This document shows, piece after piece, positions 41,334 through 51,275 of a stretch of DNA of 64,000 nucleotides. Source of the DNA: Phytomonas francai (lineage: Eukaryota; Euglenozoa; Kinetoplastea; Trypanosomatida; Trypanosomatidae); contig MJCC01000003.1 of the NCBI GenBank assembly GCA_001766655.1, positions 1,445,011-1,509,010 on the forward strand, read 5' to 3'. Position 1 is the first letter of the stretch. The number at the start of each line of letters is the position of its first letter. The position numbers and the translations under genes are program-made. The notes beneath the pieces were generated by a model, which worked only from the letters and a program-made list of their open reading frames with translations, did no database searches and had not been told where the DNA came from.

Positions 41334-42908
41334 CTAGGTAGTCCTCCCATGATTATAAGGCGCTGTCGATCTGGGCGTGCTATTATCGCCACGAGGTTTT
41401 TGATTATTCTGTCCAGTGTGTTCGTGAGAACCTTTCCAAGAAAATCTAGATTCTCTGCGCGCCCTTTTGCTTCCTCTGAGCTGTGATGTGCCCTGCCTCC
41501 AACTTTGCTTATTCCATACAGAACTTGAATTACGAAGGTGCCCACTTGCAATATCATCAGCGGAATCTACCATTGAAACTTTCCTTTTGTCAGTGGCACG
41601 AAAGCTTTCGCGGATAACCTCCTTATCCTCGCTGGTTACGAGCGGGTAGTGGGGCAGATCAGCCTCATAGACAACAATAAAAACCGGATATTCATTTATA
41701 AAAAAGAGTACTCGCAGCGCCTCGTTCAGAGTATCTCTGGGGTTCAAATGGAAATATTTTTCCTGATTTCCGAGACGCTCTGCTTTTGCTAGAATAGCCC
41801 ATCTACCAGCGGATAAGAATCTAGAAATTTTTTCACGAGTGCCAAGGTGCTGTTCAATCAACTGATTTGGATCTAGGGGAACAAATGGCACCAGTGGTTC
41901 TGCTTCGACAGGCTTCTCACCAAGACTGTTGAGGACTTGAGGAGCATTCACGAAGGAACCTTGCAGCACTTCTTCATGTGTTACCGGATCTGTGACTGCA
42001 GAGGATGAAGGGCAGGTTGTACTTTGCTCAGTATCACACATCCCGACCTGTGCTGTTGACGCCAGCCTCGGAGGAGTGTCCACACTGTGCGTTTGAGGCT
42101 TGTTATTCGAATCGGTGCCCTTCCCAGGAGTGCTATGGCCCACATATCCGGATACTTTATTGTATTTCCGATTGATGCGAAAGCAGGGCAGCGGGGGATT
42201 AATGGCCCAGCAGTACTCCATAACATCTCCTAACTTATGTCGCTCATTCGCCCAGTCGGTTGAGACTGAAAAAGACTCCATATGGTTCCTGGACGCCTCG
42301 CCAGATTCGGTCGCGCGCCTCGGGCAAAAAATGAACTCACACTTCCATGTAATGGTGTTGTTGCAGCGGTCGTAACGGCTAGTGTTCCCATCACGTTTTC
42401 GCATTCCTTCAGACATGATTTGGCAAATCACACCTCTTTTACCTGCCTCTTCGCGCAGCGTGCGTAAGTTTTTGGGAAGTGCGTGAAATTTATAGTGAGG
42501 CACATTAGGCATGCTAAAGGAGCGCTCAGCATTGTCAATAACCCGCTTACAGTTCTCCAGAAAACGATAGTCTCGCTGCATCTGGTGACTAGTGTAGTCG
42601 CTGAGGTCCACATGCTTGGCAACAGACGGTATACCAGAGCAGTTGTACTGGTGCTTGTGCTCATTAATGCAATTTAATGAACAAGTGTATCGATTGCACT
42701 CAGGGCACGTATATTTGGTCAGCGCTGAGCTGCAAATGCAACACTTTTTCTTCAATTCCAGCGCATTGGCTGGCGCAGGCAGCGCGCCAGTAGGACTCGT
42801 AGTAGGGCTCATATTTGTAGACTTCCTTTCTGTGGCTTCAGTGGGGTGAGTGCGATCAGATTCGTCAAAATCATACACTGAAGAATCATTTTGAGTGTAC
42901 TTCGTCAT
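41334..42908 (-). CDS. BCD1: zf-HIT protein BCD1/ZNHIT6, box C/D snoRNP assembly factor
   Basis: 524 residues. A complete zinc-HIT finger is at 56-90: C56-xx-C59, C68-xx-C71, C76, C80, H84 and C90, within KKCCICSSALTKYTCPECN and RYTCSLNCINEHKHQYNCSG. After it comes a helical stretch with YRFLENCKRVIDNAERS and LPKNLRTLREEAGKRGV, the arrangement in BCD1, followed by a segment binding partners (WKCEFIFCPR, LGDVMEYCWAINPPLP). BCD1 is nucleolar and needed for stable assembly of box C/D snoRNPs with the R2TP/RUVBL machinery. Residues about 255-350 are polar and low-complexity; FVPLDPNQLIEQHLGTREKI and VLFFINEYPVFIVVYE form a conserved-looking C-terminal piece. The tail is basic and RG/SR-rich (GSKRARRESRFSWKGS), fitting an RNA-associated nuclear protein. 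Confidence 0.78.
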   Translation of the reverse strand: MTKYTQNDSSVYDFDESDRTHPTEATERKSTNMSPTTSPTGALPAPANALELKKKCCICSSALTKYTCPECNRYTCSLNCINEHKHQYNCSGIPSVAKHVDLSDYTSHQMQRDYRFLENCKRVIDNAERSFSMPNVPHYKFHALPKNLRTLREEAGKRGVICQIMSEGMRKRDGNTSRYDRCNNTITWKCEFIFCPRRATESGEASRNHMESFSVSTDWANERHKLGDVMEYCWAINPPLPCFRINRKYNKVSGYVGHSTPGKGTDSNNKPQTHSVDTPPRLASTAQVGMCDTEQSTTCPSSSAVTDPVTHEEVLQGSFVNAPQVLNSLGEKPVEAEPLVPFVPLDPNQLIEQHLGTREKISRFLSAGRWAILAKAERLGNQEKYFHLNPRDTLNEALRVLFFINEYPVFIVVYEADLPHYPLVTSEDKEVIRESFRATDKRKVSMVDSADDIASGHLRNSSSVWNKQSWRQGTSQLRGSKRARRESRFSWKGSHEHTGQNNQKPRGDNSTPRSTAPYNHGRTT

Positions 42909-43515
42909 ACCGCGTGCAATCGATCAAAACAAGCCCACGATAGACTTTCAGTCGTGTGCTTAACAATGGTAGGCTTTACTGTCTTTAAGGTCCCAATATA
43001 AGCTATATGGTGTCGAGCCTATTAAAGATTTTACGGGTGATGTTACTAGTAAAATGCCTTTACAAAACTAATTGAATTTTTGTTCCTTTTTAGACACACA
43101 ATTTATCGGTGTCATGCGTTGTTTTGGAATTTTGATCTTTATACATACATTAGGTGCCAAAGCAGTAAATAATAATTTTTGTAAAAAAAAAATAGGTCAA
43201 AAGTAGTGACAACACCCGACAAATAACAACATAGCATATTTTACATTCATCAAGAGCTTCGAAGAACATCGACGGTCTGCATACAAAAACATGTGTCTAT
43301 CCTTTCGAAGATCGTGCGAAATAATATACCATACATGGCACACTTGTAACTTGACATACACTTTACTGTTTGCATACAAGGGCTTCGAATCAAATTAGTT
43401 CTCTCCTGAACTGTTTTACCACCTAGAGGCTTGTAGACACAGTTTGAACTCGCTGTGCGAGTAATGTACACCACCACCATATGAGCCGCAACGCTGAGGG
43501 AAGTGTATAACGGGA
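42909..43515. other. Intergenic region, no gene seen
   Basis: About 600 bases with moderate AT content. Minus-strand ORFs of 60 and 90 codons at 43197-43379 and 43250-43522 overlap each other and have no supporting feature. Confidence 0.5.
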
Positions 43516-44004
43516 CTAGCACTCTAGAATATTAGAAAGTTTTAGAAGTTCTAACGCGCATCTTGGGGGAACTTCCAACTCGGGACGCTTAGCATTCACA
43601 TTGCCCTCGTACTTGCGCTTATAGCAAAGATATGAAAGAAGCGTGTCAACGGCCAGGGGAGTAGCATTCGGGAAGCTGATCCTTATTCCGACCCCATTTG
43701 CGGTATGATCTTCCTCGGAAACAGTCTGGCCTTCACCACCAGGAGCTTCCAGAGGTGGTGAACCATTTGATTCATAGTTTGGCACATCGAAATCGATGCA
43801 TACATTATTTGTGTGTAGCGGGGCTTTTTTAACGAGGGCTTTCCTAAGAAATGGGGACATTTGTAGACATTCTTGGTGTGCTATAAACATGTAATTGTCA
43901 GCCGCTAATACGAACGCGAATTCTAGGGGGTCAATAACAACAGTGTCGATATGTGTGGGCGGCGGCATCTTCTTTTGCATAACGTTAAAAGGTAGGCCAC
44001 TCAT
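43516..44004 (-). CDS. ELOC: Elongin C-like protein (BTB/SKP1 fold)
   Basis: 162 residues. The C-terminal part is diagnostic: LLSYLCYKRKYEGNVNAKRP then LEVPPRCALELLKLSNILEC aligns with the Elongin C end (YFTYKVRY...[21 protein letters not shown]), including the final Cys. The N-terminal strand (PLEFAFVLAADNYMFIAHQECLQMSPFLRKAL) matches the start of the BTB/SKP1 fold. Elongin C bridges Elongin B and substrate receptors in cullin-2/5 ubiquitin ligases and, in some cells, transcription elongation. The chain is longer than human Elongin C (112 residues): an N-terminal extension of about 25 residues and an acidic, Gly-rich insertion of about 35 residues (around 75-110) account for that. The fold assignment is firm from the C-terminus; the complex it joins in this organism is inference. 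Confidence 0.82.
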   Translation of the reverse strand: MSGLPFNVMQKKMPPPTHIDTVVIDPLEFAFVLAADNYMFIAHQECLQMSPFLRKALVKKAPLHTNNVCIDFDVPNYESNGSPPLEAPGGEGQTVSEEDHTANGVGIRISFPNATPLAVDTLLSYLCYKRKYEGNVNAKRPELEVPPRCALELLKLSNILEC

Positions 44005-44421
44005 CTTTGGGCAGTGAGCGCCAGGCGGGACGGGGAATTTCCTTCTCTTTCCTAAGCCTGCTTTGGTAAAAAAACGTGTCTGGTGTTTACCTTTGGAGGA
44101 CTAGAGGGTTAAATGTGTGAATTCATGCATAGCACGTGTTTTTTGAGTAAGATCAAATAATAATAAAATTAAAATAAATTGTTTATGCACTGCCAATATA
44201 TATATGTATTAAATATGATATTTTATGTACCTATTAAAATCAAACGTCTTTTGTGTAAACTGATTCACATGGAAGCTTATATACCCTATTTCCGAAAATA
44301 GAGGTCCGGTGTCGCAAATGCATGAAATATATATATATATATATATATATATCGAGAGGAATACAGTATACACCTTGAGTAGCAACCGAGCTGGTAAAAT
44401 GGCGGGCCAAACTTGTGCGTT
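44005..44421. repeat. Intergenic region with (TA)n tract
   Basis: AT-rich, about 415 bases, with a (TA)n microsatellite at 44326-44352. No gene is supported; the plus-strand 83-codon ORF at 44309-44560 begins in the repeat and overlaps the FAD synthase gene. Confidence 0.6.
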
Positions 44422-45129
44422 TTATTTTCCCTCTATTTTCTCCCTTCCCTTGCGCTCAAATTCGTCTGACTCCAACAACCACGCTGGAGCGTACTTTCCG
44501 CTATATCTTAATAACTTTGGATTCTTATGTGTAGAACGGCAGTCTCCAAGGGATGTATAGCCTAAAGAATACAATACGCAATAAGGCACATTTGCTCTTA
44601 ATATATGATTCCAAACATCACTATATGACCAATTCAGAATTGGATACGTACGCACCATGCTTGGCCACCCATCTGTGTTTAGTTCCCATGGATATGACGG
44701 TGGGTCCGAAAGATCGCTTTTACGAGTTCCCATAAAAGCAACCTTAATCTCAAACTGCTGTTTCATACGCCAGAGGCCTTGCATTATGCCATCCCGTGAG
44801 TCTATTTTATGTAATTTAATTCCCTCTAGGTGCTCTTTGAAGTAGTTGCTTCGAAATTGAGCCATTTCAGGAAATTCGGCATCTGGGTTTTCCAAGAAAA
44901 AAAAAGTAATTTGCTTTAGTGCCTCTAGTCCAAGCACTTCACGCATAAGCTCAACAACAACAACACAATCCTTCCCGCCATTGAAAGAGACAGAGATGTC
45001 CCGAAGAGGGAAAATTTTGCGTGTTAGGAGGATGATCTCCTTCGCATCCTTGAACACGTCATTAGTAAAGCCGGAGAAGCTGCGCTGAAGCTGGTCAACT
45101 GTATTCGGAAGGTCGTAGTTAAGCGACAT
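44422..45129 (-). CDS. FAD1: FAD synthase (FMN adenylyltransferase), PP-loop type
   Basis: 235 residues, a PAPS-reductase-like PP-loop enzyme of the yeast Fad1 type. It transfers AMP from ATP to FMN. The phosphate-binding loop SFNGGKDC lies at 48-55. Next come TFFFLENPDAEFPEM, then VAFMGTRKSDLSDP (the GTRxxD substrate motif), MVRTYPILNWSYSDVWNHIL and a GYTSLGDCRSTHKNPKLL segment, all in the expected order. It lacks the N-terminal molybdopterin-binding domain of human FLAD1, so it is the single-domain form usual in protists and fungi (Fad1 306 residues). Cytosolic or mitochondrial location cannot be told; no targeting sequence is obvious. The product is the cofactor of the FAD-dependent dehydrogenase encoded about 6 kb upstream in the same array, probably by coincidence. 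Confidence 0.88.
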   Translation of the reverse strand: MSLNYDLPNTVDQLQRSFSGFTNDVFKDAKEIILLTRKIFPLRDISVSFNGGKDCVVVVELMREVLGLEALKQITFFFLENPDAEFPEMAQFRSNYFKEHLEGIKLHKIDSRDGIMQGLWRMKQQFEIKVAFMGTRKSDLSDPPSYPWELNTDGWPSMVRTYPILNWSYSDVWNHILRANVPYCVLYSLGYTSLGDCRSTHKNPKLLRYSGKYAPAWLLESDEFERKGREKIEGK

Positions 45130-45843
45130 GTTAACGTTTATTTAGTAAAATGTTATGGTGCAAGCAATTAGACGGATCAACTATTCATAAAAAAAAGGTG
45201 GAAAAAAGAATAACCAATTGCTCTAGCGGGGCAATTTATTAACTAAGTGGGCTTTACTAGTATATATCTACCAATTTGTCTATTGGAAAACAGATAAATA
45301 GATGCTTAAGGCACTGACGCTACAGGGAAAAAAGGGGGCAACAGATAATTAATAGTAGCAATAATAATAATAATAATAATAATAATAGATTAAGGGAATT
45401 CACAATCATAACATATACTAGGGGGGGGGGGAGGGGGTTATAAAGATAATAAGTGCTTTTTTGTAATACTCAAGATGAATATGTGAAAGCATGGCTTTAT
45501 AGAACCTAACATCCCCTTGGGCACACTCGAGAAGCATACTAAAAAGATTCAATTTTGGAAGGATATATGACATCATCTTTGTTCGAAAAGCTTCTTCAGA
45601 ATTGCATTTATGGAAAAGAAAATGTGAACAGAACATACAAATGAATGAAAATAATACATATGAATAAAGTAGCGCGATCCGTTTCCTTAAAAGGGAATAG
45701 GAAATTGAAAACAAAAAGAGAATATCATAAAAAGAAAAATAAGCAGACTATCATTTTTCCCTCTCTTCTTCTCTCTCCCAGAGAAGGAATAGCTGAGTGG
45801 AAGCGATTCCCCCCTTTACTCGCCCTTTATTTCTGATATGCCC
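45130..45843. repeat. Intergenic region with (AAT)n repeat and G-run
   Basis: An (AAT)n repeat lies at about 45359-45387, and a G10 run followed by A and G5 at 45421-45436. Otherwise AT-rich. The minus-strand ORF of 98 codons at 45418-45714 starts at the G-run and is hydrophobic low-complexity; no gene is supported. Confidence 0.55.
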
Positions 45844-48800
45844 TCACGTGCCGATTAAGTTCTCCCAATGACGTAGTGTTAATGGCCTTAGGAGCAACTG
45901 AGCAAAAAGTGAAGAAGGCAGTGGTACCAAGCTACAGTAAGGAACCTCCCACCTCCTCTGGGCGAGATCAGACTCATCCTGCGTAATTGAGTTAATGTCT
46001 GCAATGAGGCAACTGGTGACGAACTCGTCCCAGCGATGAAGTCCACTATCAACAAACAATTTTACTGAATTTTTAAAACGGCTCCTGCATTTCGCTTTGT
46101 TGATGCTGCCGGCTAAACTCATACAACGAGTGACACAAAGCGTCGACACATAAAGCAAATCGACACCATAGGATTGCAATCGTTGGTACGTGCCGCAGGT
46201 GTCATGGGTCATCATTGCCCGAGCAATACAGGCTGCACGCTCTTGCTTGTTAAGAAAATGAAGCCACTCCGTAAGACTGCGTTTGCGGAGTAAAAGAACA
46301 ACGTTATCGGGAGTAGCCACCTTACTCACTCCGCCGCAGGCCTGCACCCACAATGATACAAACTCAACTAATGTGTCCTTGCCCAAGATATTGCTAGGCT
46401 CGTGCGAAAATGCCTTCTCAATGGCCAAACGCACGAAGTCAGTGTCCACTTTCATGTGAAGGCGTTGCGACTGACTAGAGAAGGGTCTCCTATGTGCAAC
46501 AGGTTGTGAAGTTTGTACGGCGTCTACTGCTAGGTCGGCGCTGAAACCATTCAAGAAGATAGGAAGTAACCGTTTTCGACCCTTACCAGAAATGAGGAAG
46601 CGCCCTACGAGAAAAATCGGGTCAACACCGGTGCGCTGCTCGAATACATCCCATAACTGGGTCATTCTTTGATGAGCAGACGACCCACCGTGCCATAAAT
46701 CCTCCGCGGTTCGAGAAGAAAACAAGATTGCAAACGACACTAGACAAAGCAAAAAGAGGCGTGTGTCGTCGGTGCATACTGTATTATTAGATGTCGCAAA
46801 GGAAGCCAGGAACGTGTTAAAACACGTCTCCACGAAAAAAGGCAGTGGTGGGTCCGTAGCACGGCTGAACTCTGCGTGCGCAATACCCTTCCCATCAAGA
46901 GAAATGAGATTCAAAAACAAAAACACCCTTAAATACAGAAGGGCACGCGGATAGTCAGAATTATTGCTTATATTTTGCTCCAGTGGACTTTTCGCGCATT
47001 GAAAGTCCGATGAAACTTCTATACCACCAGGAGGCAAGAAAAAATGTCCCAAGAGGTCCCCATCGGGTGGCGATCCAAAGTAGTGCTCACAACACTTCCC
47101 CGCAGCTCTTATAAGCCCATCCAAAATAGTAGGGTGCGTTGACCATCGTGCAATAAGTGTAAATATATCCGCGTCGAGTTGCGATGGAAGACATACTTCC
47201 CCCTCAGCAGAAGATAGCCCAATAATGTGGTGCAAGAGCACGCCCCCATCCACACAACTCGCCGCATCCACATACTGTGTGAAGTACTCTTGGATGTGAA
47301 GCCACCCCTCCAGGTCGCGCGAGATTGAAACCAAGTGGACTATAGAGAATACAGGAGAGCTTACTACACTTCTGTCAATCGAAAACACAGGCATAATATG
47401 ATCCACAACATACCTCCAGTATTTACGAAGGACAAGCTGCCAAAAAGAGCTCACCGCTGCAGAAACTGCAGACGAGTCTAGCCTTTTCGTTCCGCTTACC
47501 AACCTCAGAAGCTGTTTTCGGGCTGCATCCGCGCATAGATTAACATCTCCTACAGAACACAATAGACACCCCGCGAGAGAAAGAAGCCAACATACCCTAC
47601 TCTCAGTATCCACCTGTTGATTTTCCTTACTATCGTTCAGCAGTGTTTGAATAATCGAAACAGTTAATTGGATGTAATCCCAAAGCTTAGCCAAAGGCAG
47701 GTTGTGCGCGCAAGAGCTAACGGCAAACTTGTAGGAAAGCTGGACAGAAGCTGGGGCAACTGGCGCTTCTACGATGCTATTAATAAATTCACTTAGCAAC
47801 GTGCTTAATTTTTCGCAAGAATTCTTATGAGCAGCATCACGAAGCGTCGTGCCGTCCGTGCTGCATGGCGACGGCAGCAAGATTGGTAAAAAGTAAGCAA
47901 CTAAGGAAAGAGCGTACTGATTTGGGAATGAGGCTTGCAATCGAGCTAAGGTCGCATAACCTGGGGAGCCCCCAAATTGGTTCTTTACCAGGCGTTCAAA
48001 CGTGGACCTTCGGCTCCAATTCTGCACCCAGCGTGCACTGGGGTCCGCTTGAGAAAAAAAATCTAAATGAGGAAGCGCTGCGTTGTTCAGGAACAAGAAC
48101 AAAAGTACACCCACTTCATCGTCCAGAAGTCCTAGCCAATTATCAGGAAGCTCCTCTGTAAAGCGTAGAATGCAGGTGAGAAAGAAGTTAGACCGGGAGG
48201 ATACCCCCTTTTGCTCCTTCGGCTGCAGTACATCTCGAGAAATGTCCGAAAGCATTTGCAAAAGAAGTGCCCCACGTTTCCGAGCCCCTGCCAAGTGAAA
48301 GTAACGCAGCAGAATCTTTGAACCCTCCTTCGGGTTATCCTGTACTGCTGCAATGAGGACAGAGATGAATTGGTGCCATTTTTGTAACTGCAGCACCACC
48401 TCTGGGCACTGATCCAGCAATATGGTAACATTAGCAAGAAGGGTGGAGCTGTCACATTTCTTTATGCCACTCCACTTGTGATCCGCTTCCGAACTTGGCA
48501 GACATAAAGTGTCGTTAGGAGGGCATGATATTTCATCGGTGTCTGAGGCGCTATTTTTTATTGAGGAATCCTTTAGCACATCTTCTAGAGCTTCTAAAGC
48601 GTTGATGTAAGTAGGAAAATGGCAGTTCACCTCGACATCGGCTACCTCCATAGTGATATCTTCGCCAAAAGACAGCACGTTCACTTCCCCTGCCTCCATG
48701 ATGTTGGTAGACGAGATATCATTAGGAGGTACAGTTGAAAGCATATGGGAGGCGAGGAATGCTTCTCGAAAACTGCTTTTCAACTCTCTCCAATCCTCCC

Positions 48801-49053
48801 TACTCAACCACTCTTCCAGCAGCCGCGTCTGCAGCTCTGGTGGGTTGTACTGTTTACACAGACTAGCCACCTTGCTGCCACTATGAGCAACACAGTGTTG
48901 AATACGCTCGGCGACGGATGCTTTCAGACGCTTGATGGCGAAGATTTCGTCGAAATCTGGGCATAATATGGAAAGATTAGTTACTAGTGACTGTGTTGTT
49001 GTGTTTGAACACATCTCAGACACCTTAATAATATGTTTATCCAGGTTCATCAT
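45844..49053 (-). CDS. Large helical protein of unknown family
   Basis: 1069 residues, uninterrupted, starting at two adjacent ATGs (MMNLDK). The chain is predominantly alpha-helical with leucine-rich amphipathic segments, suggestive of a HEAT/ARM-like or other solenoid scaffold: examples are LLLQMLSDISRDVLQ, LGLLDDEVGVLLFLFLNN, SLVAYFLPILLPS and ALLYLRVFLFLNLISLDG. Some segments are hydrophobic enough to be membrane helices, for example FLLCLVSFAILF near residue 780, but no clear transmembrane pattern emerges. Residues about 130-190 are acidic and disordered. There is no signal peptide and no catalytic motif I can recognise. The gene lies between the 295-residue protein upstream and FAD synthase downstream in the minus array. 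I cannot name a family; the reading frame itself is secure. Confidence 0.65.
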   Translation of the reverse strand: MMNLDKHIIKVSEMCSNTTTQSLVTNLSILCPDFDEIFAIKRLKASVAERIQHCVAHSGSKVASLCKQYNPPELQTRLLEEWLSREDWRELKSSFREAFLASHMLSTVPPNDISSTNIMEAGEVNVLSFGEDITMEVADVEVNCHFPTYINALEALEDVLKDSSIKNSASDTDEISCPPNDTLCLPSSEADHKWSGIKKCDSSTLLANVTILLDQCPEVVLQLQKWHQFISVLIAAVQDNPKEGSKILLRYFHLAGARKRGALLLQMLSDISRDVLQPKEQKGVSSRSNFFLTCILRFTEELPDNWLGLLDDEVGVLLFLFLNNAALPHLDFFSQADPSARWVQNWSRRSTFERLVKNQFGGSPGYATLARLQASFPNQYALSLVAYFLPILLPSPCSTDGTTLRDAAHKNSCEKLSTLLSEFINSIVEAPVAPASVQLSYKFAVSSCAHNLPLAKLWDYIQLTVSIIQTLLNDSKENQQVDTESRVCWLLSLAGCLLCSVGDVNLCADAARKQLLRLVSGTKRLDSSAVSAAVSSFWQLVLRKYWRYVVDHIMPVFSIDRSVVSSPVFSIVHLVSISRDLEGWLHIQEYFTQYVDAASCVDGGVLLHHIIGLSSAEGEVCLPSQLDADIFTLIARWSTHPTILDGLIRAAGKCCEHYFGSPPDGDLLGHFFLPPGGIEVSSDFQCAKSPLEQNISNNSDYPRALLYLRVFLFLNLISLDGKGIAHAEFSRATDPPLPFFVETCFNTFLASFATSNNTVCTDDTRLFLLCLVSFAILFSSRTAEDLWHGGSSAHQRMTQLWDVFEQRTGVDPIFLVGRFLISGKGRKRLLPIFLNGFSADLAVDAVQTSQPVAHRRPFSSQSQRLHMKVDTDFVRLAIEKAFSHEPSNILGKDTLVEFVSLWVQACGGVSKVATPDNVVLLLRKRSLTEWLHFLNKQERAACIARAMMTHDTCGTYQRLQSYGVDLLYVSTLCVTRCMSLAGSINKAKCRSRFKNSVKLFVDSGLHRWDEFVTSCLIADINSITQDESDLAQRRWEVPYCSLVPLPSSLFAQLLLRPLTLRHWENLIGT

Positions 49054-49634
49054 GTTGGTAGTATAACTTGAAGTATAAAGCCAATTAATACAAATTTTAA
49101 TAACTTCTAAATGCTGCTACAATTCTAAAAGATGCCATTACCTCAATGCAAAAGGACTTTTCCCGGTATACTGTATAATTATATGGAAGAGGCTAGGGGA
49201 GGGAATAGAGAGATTGGGAAGTGCCATAAGATCTAAAAGTGTAACACAAATTTATATACATCAGTAGTTTACTAATTACTTAAAACAATCATACTAAATA
49301 TAAATAAATCCACGCAAAGAGACACACGTATCCATACGCATGTATTACTACCACTTGGAAATGGTGCTAAGTCTACAGCGCCCTCCTAATTTTGCTATAC
49401 TACACGTTCCACTAAAAAACGCTCCCCTTCTCTAAGATATTGAATCAAATGAGAAATCGATCAGCAGAGAAAAAGACGAAAAAAAAAGAGCACTACGCTA
49501 GAAAGGAGTATGAAAGGGAGAAGTGAGGAGCTCCTCCTCCTCTCCCTCCCAAGTTGCAACTCCTACACCAAAAGAGATACGGAAGATAATCATGCCCCTT
49601 TCAATTACGTACAAGGGCAAAAATCAAGACTAAT
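49054..49634. other. Intergenic region, no gene seen
   Basis: AT-rich with purine-rich runs (49490-49560) that are pyrimidine-rich on the minus strand, as expected upstream of the minus-strand gene that starts at 49053. No open frame of interest. Confidence 0.5.
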
Positions 49635-50522
49635 TTAATTTTCTTTTCTATTCGCTAATGCATCAAGAGGCCCACGGTAAATGTATTTGAATTCGGGACG
49701 TGCTTTGATAAGTGGCACATTATCATTTGTCGGGACCTCGTAAAAGTTGGGATTCTCCACGAACTTATCGCGTAACGGTGTTGTTGTGAGAAAATACGGA
49801 TTCTTTCGTGGTGGATAATCAGTTTTTGTGTTAAAGGACGGCTCCCAAGCTGGGATCCAGCACGCTGAAAAGAGGCTCCAATTCTCACCAGGGCGAATTC
49901 CGTAAACATGGTAGTCAAAACGTCGAAACCATTCCTTTTTATAAGCGGCATACCTCTCCCACATTTCCTTCTTCTTTTCTAGCCGCTCCTTGTCTTCTAA
50001 CACGCCGTACTTCCGACACTCATAGTCGTTTGGTAAGAATCCAGAGAGACGGAACATACTGCGGTAGCAGAATAACATCTCAGAAAGAATAAATGTGGAA
50101 ACAGTGATACTCCTATTAACCATAAACGGTACCCTTGAGGCGTGCGTGGATGCTTTTGAACGAGCCCACAAAGCGTAGCCGTATCCCGCAACTGCAGAAA
50201 TGAGGTGTTCGTACCATCGAATACCCATCATGCAATCCGTAATGTGAGTCCTATCATCCACAACAGGGTACGGTGTCCCCAAAATGTGATAAGCAAGATT
50301 GAAATTGGTAAAATCAGAGTTTATAATTGTCTTATAAACGCCGTCACGTCGTTCAATGGACTGTGTCGTGCGCCAGAGCTGGAAAGACTTCCATGCGAGC
50401 TTCTCCTGGTCAGTTAGTTCACGATCTACACTAGGGGCGTACCGCCGGTGCTCAGTGGCGACAAAGATGGGCTTTCCGTCAGCGTTCACCCCCCCTACTC
50501 CAAGCTGCTCTGCTGTAGTCAT
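49635..50522 (-). CDS. Probable mitochondrial inner-membrane-associated protein, unknown
   Basis: 295 residues. After a polar N-terminal region comes LAWKSFQLWRTTQSIERRDG, then two hydrophobic segments (about 105-120, ISAVAGYGYALWA, and about 130-150, VNRSITVSTFILSEMLFCYR) that could be membrane helices separated by a short loop. The C-terminal half is aromatic and charged (EMWERYAAYKKEWFRRFDYH, GIRPGENWSLFSACWIPAWE) and Pro-rich near the end. The many Trp, Tyr and Arg and the short double hydrophobic hairpin are what small subunits of mitochondrial respiratory complexes of kinetoplastids often show, but this is composition-based inference, not a family match. No classical N-terminal presequence is evident. 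The gene is real by length and composition; function is open. Confidence 0.5.
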   Translation of the reverse strand: MTTAEQLGVGGVNADGKPIFVATEHRRYAPSVDRELTDQEKLAWKSFQLWRTTQSIERRDGVYKTIINSDFTNFNLAYHILGTPYPVVDDRTHITDCMMGIRWYEHLISAVAGYGYALWARSKASTHASRVPFMVNRSITVSTFILSEMLFCYRSMFRLSGFLPNDYECRKYGVLEDKERLEKKKEMWERYAAYKKEWFRRFDYHVYGIRPGENWSLFSACWIPAWEPSFNTKTDYPPRKNPYFLTTTPLRDKFVENPNFYEVPTNDNVPLIKARPEFKYIYRGPLDALANRKEN

Positions 50523-51275
50523 GTGGGTTCGACTCTTTCTGAGAAGGAAATAAAATACACACAGAGACGAATAAAAATAAAATAGGAGTAACTTCCTATT
50601 GATAGCTACTATTGAACAACTAAGTTATTTACTAGATGAAATGTTTGAAACATTTAACATTTTATGAATGTTTTTTTTTTTTTATGTCACGAAAGAGAAA
50701 TAGTTTTGACAAAGGCGTGGAATCAAATCCTTGGAAAAGGATAGATACTCATATATTATTCATTTTTATACATAAGGCATGTATCATTATTGCTGATTAA
50801 AATTTTGCTTTATGAGTGTAACGAATTGCTCGATGGTTTTACGTGAAAATCATGCCTAAAGGGGTAACATTTTCATTTAAATCTCCACTTTTATTTATTT
50901 CTGCACGAGCGTTTTCCTCCCCGAAGCTTTCTCCTTGCAAACTTAGTTAAGATTTTTAATGGAGAAAGACGACAATTTTCAGAGATTTTTCAAAAGTTTT
51001 AATTCACCATAAGACCCTCCTTGGTCCAAAAAAAAAAAAAAAGAAGTGGTATATCAATGAAAATTTATAATTTCAGTATTTAAAAATTAGATTATTGAGT
51101 TAAAATGGTAGAGCCTGCAAAGAAATCACCAAGATGAAAGTATTTGTAATTTAAGGATGCAGCCTTACGGTATCTACTTTATATTACCTAAAGATTCGTT
51201 TCTCTTAAAAGTAGATTCATAGTTGATTATATAACAATAAGAGAAAACGAAAAATGGATATACAAGGTGGCTACA
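50523..51275. other. Intergenic region, AT-rich, no gene seen
   Basis: About 750 bases, strongly AT-rich with a T13 run near 50670-50682 and an A15 run near 51028-51042. No gene is supported on either strand. Confidence 0.5.
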
